A stretch of DNA of 64,000 nt, taken from positions 1,364,001-1,428,000 of the forward strand of contig CAVOKJ010000002.1 of the NCBI GenBank assembly GCA_963696495.1, written 5' to 3'. The position numbers and the translations under genes were made by a program. The DNA comes from Bog-756 sp963696495 (lineage in GTDB: Bacteria; Actinomycetota; Acidimicrobiia; Acidimicrobiales; RAAP-2). Of this stretch, positions 15,935-24,542 are shown piece by piece (positions within the stretch are counted from its first letter, which is position 1; the number at the start of each line of letters is the position of its first letter). The notes below the pieces were generated by a model. That model searched no databases. It was given only the letters and a program-made list of their open reading frames with translations, and had not been told where the DNA came from.

Positions 15935-16720
15935 ATGGACGAGTACCTGCACGGTGGCGTCGCCAACGCCGGCCAGGTCGTCCGGAGCGGTGGCTTCGTC
16001 CTCCGCCCGTCGAATCCCTATTCGGCATCGGTCCACCGCTTCCTCCGGTCACTCCGTTCGACGGGGTTCCACGGGGCATCGCTCCCGATCGAGATCCAGG
16101 GTGACGGACCGGAACGGCTGGTGTTCATCGAGGGCGAGGTGCCGGTCCCACCCTTCCCGTCGTGGGCCCAGTCGGACGAGGTCCTCACGTCGGTCACGAG
16201 ACTCATGACCACGTTCCACGAAGCATCGGGGAACGTCGGGTCCGGCGGAGGCCCCTGGAGCGACGAGTTGGCGGACCCCGATGGGGGACCCGTCATCTGC
16301 CACAACGATGTCTGCCTCGAGAACGTCGTCTTCCGCGATGGAGAGGCGATCGCCCTGCTCGACTTCGACTTCGCGGCTCCGGGGCGACCGGGCTACGACC
16401 TGGCGGCGTGTGCCCGGATGTGCGTTCCCATCGACGACGATCTCAGTGCAGAACGCCACGGGTGGGCTCCGGCCGATCGACCGGCCCGTCTCCGCCTGGT
16501 GGCCGACACCTACGGGCTGGACACCACCGGCCGCCGCGAGCTCCTCGACCATCTGGACCGGTCCATGAGCGGTGGCGGAGCATTCGTGCAGCGTCGGGTG
16601 GACGCCGGCGACCCCAACTTCATCCGGATGGCCGCGGCGATGGGAGGCATGGAGCGCTACGGGCGGAGGCGCCGCTGGTGGGAGGCGAGCCGAACCCGAT
16701 TCGTGGACGCACTCGCCTAG
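15935..16720 (+). CDS. Aminoglycoside phosphotransferase (APH)-like small-molecule kinase
   Basis: This protein has 261 residues with the protein-kinase-like APH fold. The catalytic loop CHNDVCLENVVF (about 123-134, Asp as catalytic base, Asn as metal ligand) and the metal-binding LLDFDFAAPG (about 141-150) are intact, so it should be an active phosphotransferase. The N-lobe starts with RSGGFVLRP, a short glycine turn. Actinobacterial members with this CHND motif are generally unassigned, acting on amino sugars, nucleosides or drugs. It stands alone between the HxlR gene and the convergent acyl-CoA dehydrogenase. Confidence 0.82.
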   Translation: MDEYLHGGVANAGQVVRSGGFVLRPSNPYSASVHRFLRSLRSTGFHGASLPIEIQGDGPERLVFIEGEVPVPPFPSWAQSDEVLTSVTRLMTTFHEASGNVGSGGGPWSDELADPDGGPVICHNDVCLENVVFRDGEAIALLDFDFAAPGRPGYDLAACARMCVPIDDDLSAERHGWAPADRPARLRLVADTYGLDTTGRRELLDHLDRSMSGGGAFVQRRVDAGDPNFIRMAAAMGGMERYGRRRRWWEASRTRFVDALA

Positions 16721-16797
16721 GGGCCGAGAGACCGACGCGACGGGCACCCGCCCCGGATCGGGAGGTGGAGACGCCTCGGCCGAGGTGCGACCTTCAG

Positions 16798-18012
16798 CTA
16801 CTTGATGTGCACCCCGGAGATGGCCCGGGCGATGATCAGGCGCTGGATCTCCGAGGTCCCCTCGAAGATGGTGTAGATCTTCGAGTCGCGGTGCCAGCGC
16901 TCGACCGGGTGCTCGCGGATGTACCCGTAGCCGCCCATGATCTGGATCGCCTCCTCGGTCACGTACACGGCCGTCTCGCCGGCGTAGAGCTTGGACATGG
17001 ACCCCTCGCCGGAGGTGAACTCCTTGCCGTTCCGACCCATCCACGAGGCCCGCCAGATCAGCATGCGGGAGGCGTCGATCCGGGTCTTCATGTCCGCCAA
17101 CTTGAAGGCGATGGCCTGGTTCTCGATAATGGCCCGGCCGAAGGCCCGACGCTCCTTGGCGTAGTCGAGCGAGTACTCGTAGGCGGCCCGGGCGATGCCC
17201 AGCGCCTGGGCCCCCACCGTCGGGCGGGACGCCTCGAACGTCTTCATGGCCGCCTGGCTGGTCGAGCGCTTGCCCTCACGGGCCCGGGCCAGCTTCTCGT
17301 CGAGCTTGTCCTTGCCCCCGAGCAGGCAGTGGCCCGGGACGCGGCAGTCGTCGAGCACCACCTCGGCGGTGTGCGAGGCGCGGATGCCCATCTTCTGGAA
17401 CTTCTGGCCCTGGGACAGCCCCGGCGTGTTGGGCGGCACGATGAAGCTGGCCTGTCCCCGGGAGCCCAGCTCGGGCTCGACCGAGGCGACCACCACATGG
17501 ATGTCGGCGATGCCCCCGTTGGTGATCCAGGTCTTCGTCCCGTTGAGGACCCATTCGTCCTTGGCCTCGTCATAGACGGCCCGCGTGCGGAGGGACGAGA
17601 CGTCCGACCCCGCGTCGGGCTCGGACACGGCGAAGGCGGCCAGCTGGATCTTCTCCGGCGTGCCGAAGCACTGCGGGCCCCACTCCATGAGCTGCTCGGG
17701 TGTGCCATTGCTGGCGATGCCGGCCAGGCCCAGTGTGCTCCCGAAGATGGCGAGGGCGATGCCGGCGTCACCCCACGACATCTCCTCGTTGGCGACCGGC
17801 ATGAGCAGTCCGCTCTCGTCGAAGAACGCCTGGGTGATGAAGTCGAAGGAGTAGAGCCCGATCCGGGCGGCCTCCTCGATGATCGGCCAGGGGGTCTCCT
17901 CACGCTCGTCCCACTCGTGGCCGGCCGGCCGGATGACGTTCTCGGCGAAGTCGTGCACCCACTTTTGGATCTGCAGTTGGTCCTCGTTGAGGTCCAATGA
18001 GAAATCAGCCAT
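16798..18012 (-). CDS. Acyl-CoA dehydrogenase
   Basis: This full-length flavoenzyme (404 residues) introduces the trans-2 double bond into acyl-CoA thioesters in beta-oxidation or branched-chain catabolism. FAD-binding segments AFAVSEPDAGSDVSSLRT and TWITNGGIADI are clear. The C-terminal GYGYIREHPVERWHRD and YTIFEGTSEIQRLIIAR carry the catalytic Glu of the medium/short-chain group. The ATG follows a weak GGAACAGGG. A 12-bp palindrome with 4-bp spacer lies about 100 bp upstream and may bind a TetR-type fatty-acid regulator. Chain-length specificity cannot be read from the sequence. Confidence 0.95.
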   Translation of the reverse strand: MADFSLDLNEDQLQIQKWVHDFAENVIRPAGHEWDEREETPWPIIEEAARIGLYSFDFITQAFFDESGLLMPVANEEMSWGDAGIALAIFGSTLGLAGIASNGTPEQLMEWGPQCFGTPEKIQLAAFAVSEPDAGSDVSSLRTRAVYDEAKDEWVLNGTKTWITNGGIADIHVVVASVEPELGSRGQASFIVPPNTPGLSQGQKFQKMGIRASHTAEVVLDDCRVPGHCLLGGKDKLDEKLARAREGKRSTSQAAMKTFEASRPTVGAQALGIARAAYEYSLDYAKERRAFGRAIIENQAIAFKLADMKTRIDASRMLIWRASWMGRNGKEFTSGEGSMSKLYAGETAVYVTEEAIQIMGGYGYIREHPVERWHRDSKIYTIFEGTSEIQRLIIARAISGVHIK

Positions 18013-18113
18013 GGTTCCCTGCTCCGTTCCGGCCCGGTGGGGCCTCCCCGATGTATCGCCCCGATCGCCGGGGGATCAGGCCGCCGATCCGTGCGGATGG
18101 GCGCTCTCCTGTA

Positions 18114-18129
18114 GTTACTCAATAGTAAC
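18114..18129. promoter_or_regulatory. Palindromic operator candidate upstream of acyl-CoA dehydrogenase
   Basis: GTTACT-CAAT-AGTAAC is a perfect inverted repeat in an AT-rich island of the 317-bp intergenic region 18013-18329. It stands 102 bp upstream of the acyl-CoA dehydrogenase start. Nothing else was recognised in this gap. Confidence 0.6.
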
Positions 18130-18329
18130 CAGGAAATGCCGCCTCTGCCACCGCCCGGCCCTCCCGGGGCGCGAACGGGCGGCGGACCGGTCCGTTCGGT
18201 GGGCGTCACGGGGGCGCTGGATCGCCGGTGGGGCGGGGAGGACGGGGCAGGGGGCGACGCAGGCGCGCGCTCCCGGCTGCGCTCCCGCACGGGGAGGGAG
18301 GGGCCGCCGGGCCCGGGGAGCCGTGGGTG

Positions 18330-18542
18330 CTACGCGGGCTGGGCCAGGCGGACGTCGACCGCCTGCAGTCCCTTCGGACCCTCCTGAAGATCGAACTCCA
18401 CGGCCTGACCCTCTTCGAGCGAGCGGAACCCGCTCATCTGGATGGCGGAGTGGTGCACGAAGACATCGGCGCCGCCGTCCGGCTGAGAGATGAAGCCGAA
18501 GCCCTTTTCAGCGTTGAACCACTTGACTGTTCCGGAAGCCAC
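18330..18542 (-). CDS. Cold-shock protein, CspA family
   Basis: This 70-residue single OB-fold nucleic-acid-binding protein acts as an RNA chaperone. RNP1 (KGFGFI, residues 14-19) and RNP2 (VFVHHSAI, 27-34) are intact, and the start MASGTVKWFNAEK is typical. The start codon is GTG. A long leader (up to about 190 bp to the cysS stop) could hold a regulatory 5' UTR as in other csp genes, but no structure was verified. Confidence 0.95.
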   Translation of the reverse strand: MASGTVKWFNAEKGFGFISQPDGGADVFVHHSAIQMSGFRSLEEGQAVEFDLQEGPKGLQAVDVRLAQPA

Positions 18543-18732
18543 GGTGGCTTACCCCTTTCCTCCACACCTGTCGTGCACAAGGAGACCGACTCCGCCTGGC
18601 CGACCGTCCTCCCGCACACGAGCGGGTCTTCGACCACCAACCGAAGGGGACTCTCTGCCCGGCAAACGCTAGCAGTCTCCCCCACGGAATCAACTGGTGA
18701 GGGGCCCGAAACAGCGCCTGTTCACACGGCGT

Positions 18733-20151
18733 TCATCGTCGGCGGATCCGCGTCCCGTCGGGGCCGTCCTCGACGACCCAGCCCATCTGCTGCAGGTCGT
18801 CGCGCACCGCGTCGGCCTGGGCCCAGTCCCCGTCGGCCCTGGACCGGTCGCGGCGGCGGACCAGGGCGGCGGTCTCCTCGTCGATCTGCTCGTCTGCGCC
18901 TCCGCCGAGCGACAGGCCCAGCGCGCCGCAGAGCACCCCCACCGTGGTGGCGGCCCGGAGGGCACCCGGTCGGTCCCCGGCGTCGGCTGCGGCATTGGCC
19001 TGCCGGACCAGTTCGAACAGGCCGGCGAGGGCGCCGGGGGTGTCGAGGTCGTCGTCCATCGACCGGCGGAACCTCGACACGGCCTCGGTGTCCACGCCGT
19101 CGCCGCCGTGGTGGCCACCGTCGCCGTGGCCGATGGACGGATCGACCGGCGGGCCGCCGGCCAGCGGGTCGGGGAGGTCGAACCGTCGGGCCACCTCGTC
19201 CAGCCGGGCCAGTGCCGACTCGGCGTCGGCGATCGTGTCCGGGGTGATCTCGATCGGGGACCGGTAGTGCGACCGGAGCACCAACAGCCGGTAGGCGCGT
19301 GCGTCGCTGCGGTCCAACAGATCGTCGAGCGAGGTGAAGTTGTCCAACGACTTGGACATCTTCTCCCCCTCCACGGTGACCCAGCCGTTGTGGACCCAAT
19401 GGCGGGCGAACTCACGGCCGGCCGCCACGGCCTGGGCCCGCTCGTTCTCGTGGTGCGGGAAGATGAGGTCGATGGCCCCGCCGTGCAGGTCGAAGCCGTC
19501 ACCGAGCAGGTCGAGCGACATGACCACGCACTCGGTGTGCCAACCCGGCCGGCCGGGTCCCCACGGCGAGTCCCAGGTCGGCTCACCGGGCTTGGCCTTC
19601 TTCCACAGCACGAAGTCGAGCGGCGACCGCTTGTCCTCGCCGACCTCGACCCGTGCGCCCGATCGCAACGAGTCGAGGGCCTGGTGGGCCAGGAGGCCGT
19701 ACCCGGGGACGTCGGCCACCGACAGGTAGACGCCGTCCGCCGTCTCATAGGCGACGCCCCGGTCGACCAGATCGGCCACCAGGTCGACCATGCGGGACAC
19801 GTACGCGGTGGCATGGGGCGACTCGTCGGGACGGAGCACGCCCAGCGCGTCCATGGCCTCCCACCACACCTGCTCGTAGGTGGCGGTCAGCTCGGCGGGC
19901 TCGATGTCGCGCTCGGTGGCCCGGTCGATGATCTTGTCGTCGATGTCGGTGATGTTGGAGACGTAGGTGACGTCCAGCCCGCTGAACAAGAGGTACCGCC
20001 GGAGCACGTCGAAGACCAGCGAGAAGCGGCCGTGGCCCAGATGGGGAGAGTCGTAGACCGTCGGCCCGCACACGTACATGGACACCCGGCCCGGGTTCCG
20101 CAGGCGCAGCGGCGTCACCTGTCTGGTGGCGGTGTCGTGGAGCTGGAGCAC
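18733..20151 (-). CDS. cysS: Cysteinyl-tRNA synthetase
   Basis: This class I synthetase (472 residues) charges tRNA-Cys. Start GTG 20151 gives VLQLHDTATRQVTPL, the usual CysRS opening. Zinc ligand Cys28 in YVCGPTVYD, the HIGH motif as HLGHGR (37-42) and the KMSKS loop as GEKMSKSLDNF are present. WHTECVVMS and FPHHENE complete the zinc/cysteine-binding site. The C-terminal region (about 360-470) is somewhat degenerate with a GHGDGGHHGGDG loop. The start codon is only 21 bp from that of valS on the other strand. MshC, the mycothiol paralogue, is excluded by the full C-terminal domain. Confidence 0.93.
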   Translation of the reverse strand: MLQLHDTATRQVTPLRLRNPGRVSMYVCGPTVYDSPHLGHGRFSLVFDVLRRYLLFSGLDVTYVSNITDIDDKIIDRATERDIEPAELTATYEQVWWEAMDALGVLRPDESPHATAYVSRMVDLVADLVDRGVAYETADGVYLSVADVPGYGLLAHQALDSLRSGARVEVGEDKRSPLDFVLWKKAKPGEPTWDSPWGPGRPGWHTECVVMSLDLLGDGFDLHGGAIDLIFPHHENERAQAVAAGREFARHWVHNGWVTVEGEKMSKSLDNFTSLDDLLDRSDARAYRLLVLRSHYRSPIEITPDTIADAESALARLDEVARRFDLPDPLAGGPPVDPSIGHGDGGHHGGDGVDTEAVSRFRRSMDDDLDTPGALAGLFELVRQANAAADAGDRPGALRAATTVGVLCGALGLSLGGGADEQIDEETAALVRRRDRSRADGDWAQADAVRDDLQQMGWVVEDGPDGTRIRRR

Positions 20152-20172
20152 GCAGGGTACGGTAACCCGATC

Positions 20173-22794
20173 ATGGACACTGACGCGACCGGTCCGGCCG
20201 ACCCGGGCGGGGCGCCGAGGGGAATCCCCGAAAAGCCCGGGCTCGAGGGGCTGGAGGTGACCTGGGCGGCCCGTTGGGAGGAGCAGGGCACCTATTCCTT
20301 CGACCGGACCGCCACCCGGGACCGGGTCTTCTCCATCGACACGCCGCCCCCCACCGTGTCGGGGTCCCTCCACATCGGACACGTCTTCTCCTACACCCAC
20401 ACCGACGCGGTGGCCCGCTTCCAGCGGATGCGGGGGAAGGCCGTCTTCTACCCCATGGGGTGGGACGACAACGGCCTGCCCACCGAGCGCCGGGTGCAGA
20501 ACTACTTCGGGGTCCGGTGCGATCCGAGCCTCCCTTTCGATCCGTCCTTCCAGCCGCCCGATGCGCCCCCGAACGTCCCGATCTCCATCTCGAGGCCCAA
20601 CTTCGTCGCCCTCTGCCACGACCTCACCGCTCAGGACGAGCAGGTCTTCGAGCACCTCTGGCGCAGCCTCGGGCTCTCGGTGGACTGGTCCCACACCTAC
20701 GCCACCATCTCCGAACGGGCCCAGCGGGTGTCCCAGCGGGGCTTCCTGCGGCTCGCCCGACGCGGGCAGGTGGTCCAGCGGACCGCCCCCACGCTGTGGG
20801 ACGTCGACTTCCACACGGCGGTGAGCCAGGCCGAGATGGAGGATCGGGAGCGACCCGGCGCCTACCACCGGATCCGCTTCCCCGCCGTGGGCGGAGACGG
20901 GGCCGTCGACATCGAGACGACCCGGCCGGAGCTGCTCCCGGCGTGCGTGGCCCTCGTCGCCCATCCCGAGGACGGGCGGTACCGGGCGCTGTTCGGCACC
21001 GAGGTCTCGACCCCGCTGTTCGGGGTGCAGGTGCCGGTGCTCGCCCACGAGCTGGCCGACCCGGAGAAGGGATCCGGCATCGCCATGATCTGCACGTTCG
21101 GTGACACCACCGACGTGGTGTGGTGGCGCGAGCTCTCCCTCGCCACCCGGACGGTCGTCGGGCGCGACGGCCGGCTCCTCCCCGTGGAGTGGGGCAGCCC
21201 GGGCTGGGAGTCGAGCGACCCCGAGGCGGCCGCCGCCTCCTACGGGGAGTTGGTCGGCCGGACGGTCAAGCAGGCGCAGGCCCGCATCGTCGAGCTGCTG
21301 ACTGCGTCGGGATCGCTGGTCGGCGAGCCGAAGCCCATCACCCACCCCGTCAAGTTCTACGAGAAGGGCGAGCGCCCCCTCGAGATCGTGTCGTCCCGGC
21401 AGTGGTTCATCGAGACGCTTCCGCTCCGTGACCGGCTGCTGGCCCGGGGCGACGAGCTCCGCTGGCACCCCACCTACATGGCCCACCGCTACCGGGCGTG
21501 GGTCGAGGGCCTCAACGCCGACTGGAACATCAGCCGCCAGCGGTTCTTCGGGGTCCCGTTCCCCGTCTGGTACCCGGTCGACGGGGACGGGCGGACCGAC
21601 TTCGACGCGCCGCTGTTCGCCCCCGAGGACCGCCTGCCGGTCGACCCCTCCACGGAGGTGCCCGAGGGCTACGGCGAGGACCAGCGGGGGCGTCCCGGGG
21701 GTTTCGTCGGCGACCCCGACGTCATGGACACCTGGGCGACCTCCTCGCTCACGCCCCAGATCGCCGGCGGCTGGGAGGACGACCCCGACCTCTTCGCCCG
21801 GGTCTTCCCGATGGACGTTCGGCCCCAGGCCCACGAGATCATCCGTACGTGGCTCTTCTCGACCGTGGTCCGATCCGAGCTCGAGCACGACTCGCTGCCC
21901 TGGAGGGACGTGGCCATCTCCGGGTGGGTCCTCGACCCGGACCGCAAGAAGATGTCGAAGTCGAAGGGCGACGTGGTCACCCCGCTGCCGCTGCTCGAGA
22001 AGCACGGGGCGGACGCCGTCCGCTACTGGGCGGCCGGGGGCCGTCCGGGCACCGACACCGCGTTCGACGAGGGCCAGATGAAAGTCGGGCGGCGGCTGGC
22101 CATCAAGGTCCTCAACGCCTCGAGGTTCGTCCTCGGTCGGATCGCCGGCGACGGGTCGGCGGTGGTCCTGCCCGGTCCCGACGCAGTGACCGCCCCGATC
22201 GACCGGGCCATGTTGGCCCGGCTGGCCGATGTCGTCGACGAGGCGACCGCCGCCTTCGAGGAGTTCGACTACGCCCGGTCACTCGAGCGGACCGAGGCCT
22301 TCTTCTGGTCGTTCTGCGACGACTACCTGGAGCTGGTCAAGACCAGGGCCTACGGGGACCCCGGCGAGACCGGGCCGGCCTCGGCCCGGGGTGCCCTGGT
22401 GCTGGCCCTGTCCGCCCTGCTGCGCCTGCTGGCGCCGATCCTCCCGTTCGTCACCGAGGAGGTGTGGTCGTGGTGGCAGCCCGGTTCGGTCCACAACGCC
22501 CCGTGGCCGGAGCGGGGGGAGCTCACCGCGGCCGTGGGCGAGGTGGACGCCGGGACGGCCCTGGTGCTCGACGTGACCGCCGAGGTGCTCGGCCAGGTGC
22601 GCCGGGCCAAGACCACGGCCAAGCGCTCCATGCGGTCGCCCGTCGCCGCGGTGGCGGTGGCCGACACCCCGGAGCGGATCGCCGCACTGCGGCTAGCCGA
22701 GGACGATCTCCGCGACGCCGGCGGCATCGCCACCGTCGACACCACCCCGGCCGCAGAGTTCGCCGTCGAGGTGGAGCTGGCCCACGAGGACTGA
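20173..22794 (+). CDS. valS: Valyl-tRNA synthetase
   Basis: This class I synthetase (873 residues) charges tRNA-Val. IPEKPGLEGLE, typical of actinobacterial ValRS, is followed by TVSGSLHIGHVFSYTHTD with the HIGH motif. The editing domain carries TTRPELLPACVALVAHP. DVMDTWATSSLTPQ and RKKMSKSKGDVV (KMSKS) complete the catalytic site. The anticodon-binding domain follows, and a short C-terminal stretch is present. Its start is 21 bp from that of cysS, so the two divergent genes share almost no intergenic space. Confidence 0.95.
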   Translation: MDTDATGPADPGGAPRGIPEKPGLEGLEVTWAARWEEQGTYSFDRTATRDRVFSIDTPPPTVSGSLHIGHVFSYTHTDAVARFQRMRGKAVFYPMGWDDNGLPTERRVQNYFGVRCDPSLPFDPSFQPPDAPPNVPISISRPNFVALCHDLTAQDEQVFEHLWRSLGLSVDWSHTYATISERAQRVSQRGFLRLARRGQVVQRTAPTLWDVDFHTAVSQAEMEDRERPGAYHRIRFPAVGGDGAVDIETTRPELLPACVALVAHPEDGRYRALFGTEVSTPLFGVQVPVLAHELADPEKGSGIAMICTFGDTTDVVWWRELSLATRTVVGRDGRLLPVEWGSPGWESSDPEAAAASYGELVGRTVKQAQARIVELLTASGSLVGEPKPITHPVKFYEKGERPLEIVSSRQWFIETLPLRDRLLARGDELRWHPTYMAHRYRAWVEGLNADWNISRQRFFGVPFPVWYPVDGDGRTDFDAPLFAPEDRLPVDPSTEVPEGYGEDQRGRPGGFVGDPDVMDTWATSSLTPQIAGGWEDDPDLFARVFPMDVRPQAHEIIRTWLFSTVVRSELEHDSLPWRDVAISGWVLDPDRKKMSKSKGDVVTPLPLLEKHGADAVRYWAAGGRPGTDTAFDEGQMKVGRRLAIKVLNASRFVLGRIAGDGSAVVLPGPDAVTAPIDRAMLARLADVVDEATAAFEEFDYARSLERTEAFFWSFCDDYLELVKTRAYGDPGETGPASARGALVLALSALLRLLAPILPFVTEEVWSWWQPGSVHNAPWPERGELTAAVGEVDAGTALVLDVTAEVLGQVRRAKTTAKRSMRSPVAAVAVADTPERIAALRLAEDDLRDAGGIATVDTTPAAEFAVEVELAHED

Positions 22795-22826
22795 GCGGGC
22801 CGGCTGGAGTGAGCGGGCCGGCTGGA
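22793..22826. repeat. 16-bp direct repeat at the valS end
   Basis: gagcgggccggctgga occurs at 22793-22808 and 22811-22826. The first copy overlaps the valS stop codon. The 63-bp gap between convergent valS and livF holds only this and related GGATGGGG motifs. Confidence 0.8.
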
Positions 22827-22857
22827 TGGGGCAGGGCGATTGGATGGGGAAGGGCGG

Positions 22858-23610
22858 CTAGGACAGGTAGGCCCGATGGGCGGCGGCGGCCATCTCCCTC
22901 GGGGAACCCTCCTGCTGGATCCGGCCGTGCACCATGATGGCGGCGCCGGTGGCCACGGTCAGGGCCGTGGTCACGAACTGCTCGACGAGCAGCACGGTCA
23001 TGCCCTGGGCGGCCAGCGTCCCCACCAACTCGTACAGCTCTGACACGATCAACGGGGCCAGCCCCATCGAGAGCTCGTCGAGCAGCAGGACCTCGGGATC
23101 GGTGACCAGGGCCCGCGAGATGGCCAGCATCTGCTGCTCGCCACCCGAGAGGGTCCCGGCCATCTGCCGCCGCCGCTCCTTCAGCCGGGGGAACGTGGCG
23201 TAGGTCTTCTCCTCGACCTGCCGGGCGCTGATCCCTCCCCGGTAGGTCCAGACGGCGAGGTTCTCGCGCACGGTGAGGTTGGGGAAGACGCCCCGTCCCT
23301 CGGGGATGGCGCACAGGCCGGTCTTGGCCAGCTTCTCCGGGGACCGCCTCCCGACCGGCTCGTCACCGATCAGGACCTCGCCGGCGCTCGGGTGCATCCG
23401 TCCACTGATGACCTTGAGCAGGGTCGACTTCCCGGCGCCGTTGGGCCCGAGCAGGGCGAACACGCTCCCGTGGGGCACCACGAGGTCCACACCGTGGAGC
23501 ACCTCGATGCGGCCGTAGGCGGCCCGCACGGACCTGACGGTGATATTCGGCGGCAGCCGACCGGCGTCACCCCCGGTCGCGCCGGCGGGCACGGGGGCCA
23601 ACCCGGTCAC
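22858..23610 (-). CDS. livF: Branched-chain amino-acid-type ABC transporter ATPase, LivF
   Basis: This 250-residue ATPase is the second of a Liv-type importer. The Walker A is GPNGAGKST, the signature LSGGEQQMLAI, and Walker B VLLLDELSMGLAP; the last feature with the short length is typical of LivF. GLCAIPEGRGVFPNLTVREN is the LivF Q-loop region. The gene starts with GTG overlapping the livG stop (GTGA), so they are translationally coupled. It ends the operon livK-livHM-livG-livF. Confidence 0.92.
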   Translation of the reverse strand: MTGLAPVPAGATGGDAGRLPPNITVRSVRAAYGRIEVLHGVDLVVPHGSVFALLGPNGAGKSTLLKVISGRMHPSAGEVLIGDEPVGRRSPEKLAKTGLCAIPEGRGVFPNLTVRENLAVWTYRGGISARQVEEKTYATFPRLKERRRQMAGTLSGGEQQMLAISRALVTDPEVLLLDELSMGLAPLIVSELYELVGTLAAQGMTVLLVEQFVTTALTVATGAAIMVHGRIQQEGSPREMAAAAHRAYLS

Positions 23611-24542
23611 GACACACCTTCAGGATCGGGACTGGCGACCGTCGCGTCTCCGACGGTGCCGGTACCGACCGTCGGGTTTCCGACCGCGCCGACGTCCACC
23701 GTGCCGTCCGACTGACCCAGGTACGCCGCCTGGACGGCCGGATCCCTGCGGATGACATCGGGGGGGCCCGAGGCGATGATGTCGCCGAAGTCGAGCACGT
23801 AGATGTGGTCGCAGATGCGCATCACGAGCTCCATGTCGTGCTCGACCAGCAGGACGGCCATCCCCCCCGAGGCCAGCTTGGACAACAGGTCCCCGAGGGC
23901 GGACGACTCCTGCTCGTCGAGCCCCGAGCCCGGCTCGTCGAGGAGCAGCAGCTTGGGCCCGATGGCCAACGCACGGGCCAGCTCCACCATCCGTGCACTC
24001 CCCGTGGGCATGGACGAGGCCTGCTCGGCGCCGAGCCCCACCAGGCCGACGCCGGCGAGCAGCCGATCACTGGTCACGGCGGCATCGGTCCCCCATCGGG
24101 CGACATCGCTTCCGTCCGGCGCCGCCGATGCATCCCTCTTGCGGTGGAGCAACCGGCCGATCCTCTGCCGGGCCCACCACTTGACGTCGGACTCCAAGCC
24201 GACCTGCACGTTCTCACCGGCGGAGAGGGTGCCAAACAGCTCGAGTCGCTGGAACGTCCGCGCCAGACCCAGCTTGGCCCGCCGGTGGGGCTTCATCGAG
24301 GTGACGTCGGTGTCGAAGATGTGCACGGTGCCCCGCCCGGGGGCCTGGAGTCCGCTGATCACGTTGAACAGCGTCGTCTTGCCCGCTCCGTTGGGGCCGA
24401 TCAACCCGGTGACAGTCCCGGCCTGCACGGTCAGACTGACGTCGCTGAGGGCCGAGACCCCCCCGAACCGGACGGCGACGTCCGCCACCGTGAGCACCGC
24501 CGTGCCCCCACCGTCGACCTCAGCCGGCGGCACGGGTCTCAC
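23607..24542 (-). CDS. livG: Branched-chain amino-acid-type ABC transporter ATPase, LivG
   Basis: This ATPase (311 residues) pairs with LivF. The Walker A is GPNGAGKTTLFN, and the LivG-like GLARTFQRLELFGTLSAGENV follows. The ABC signature is degenerate (MPTGSARMVELARAL instead of LSGGQ), while Walker B LLLLDEPGSGLDE and the switch His (LLVEHDME) are intact. The C-terminus is extended by a GTVDVGAVGNPTVGTGTVGD linker. The GTG start overlaps the permease gene by 23 bp; a later in-frame GTG near AVLTVADVAVRFGG is possible. The weak signature motif is unusual for LivG and could lower ATPase activity. Confidence 0.9.
   Translation of the reverse strand: MRPVPPAEVDGGGTAVLTVADVAVRFGGVSALSDVSLTVQAGTVTGLIGPNGAGKTTLFNVISGLQAPGRGTVHIFDTDVTSMKPHRRAKLGLARTFQRLELFGTLSAGENVQVGLESDVKWWARQRIGRLLHRKRDASAAPDGSDVARWGTDAAVTSDRLLAGVGLVGLGAEQASSMPTGSARMVELARALAIGPKLLLLDEPGSGLDEQESSALGDLLSKLASGGMAVLLVEHDMELVMRICDHIYVLDFGDIIASGPPDVIRRDPAVQAAYLGQSDGTVDVGAVGNPTVGTGTVGDATVASPDPEGVS

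Noticed and set aside
16774..16785. Palindrome CCTCGGCCGAGG after the APH-like gene as terminator or operator
   Set aside because: Only 12 bp, GC-rich and without loop; such palindromes occur by chance at this GC content.
18697..22005. Very long open frames on both strands over cysS and valS, including over 1000 codons
   Set aside because: They are extensions or antisense shadows caused by high GC; synthetase motifs fix the true genes and starts.
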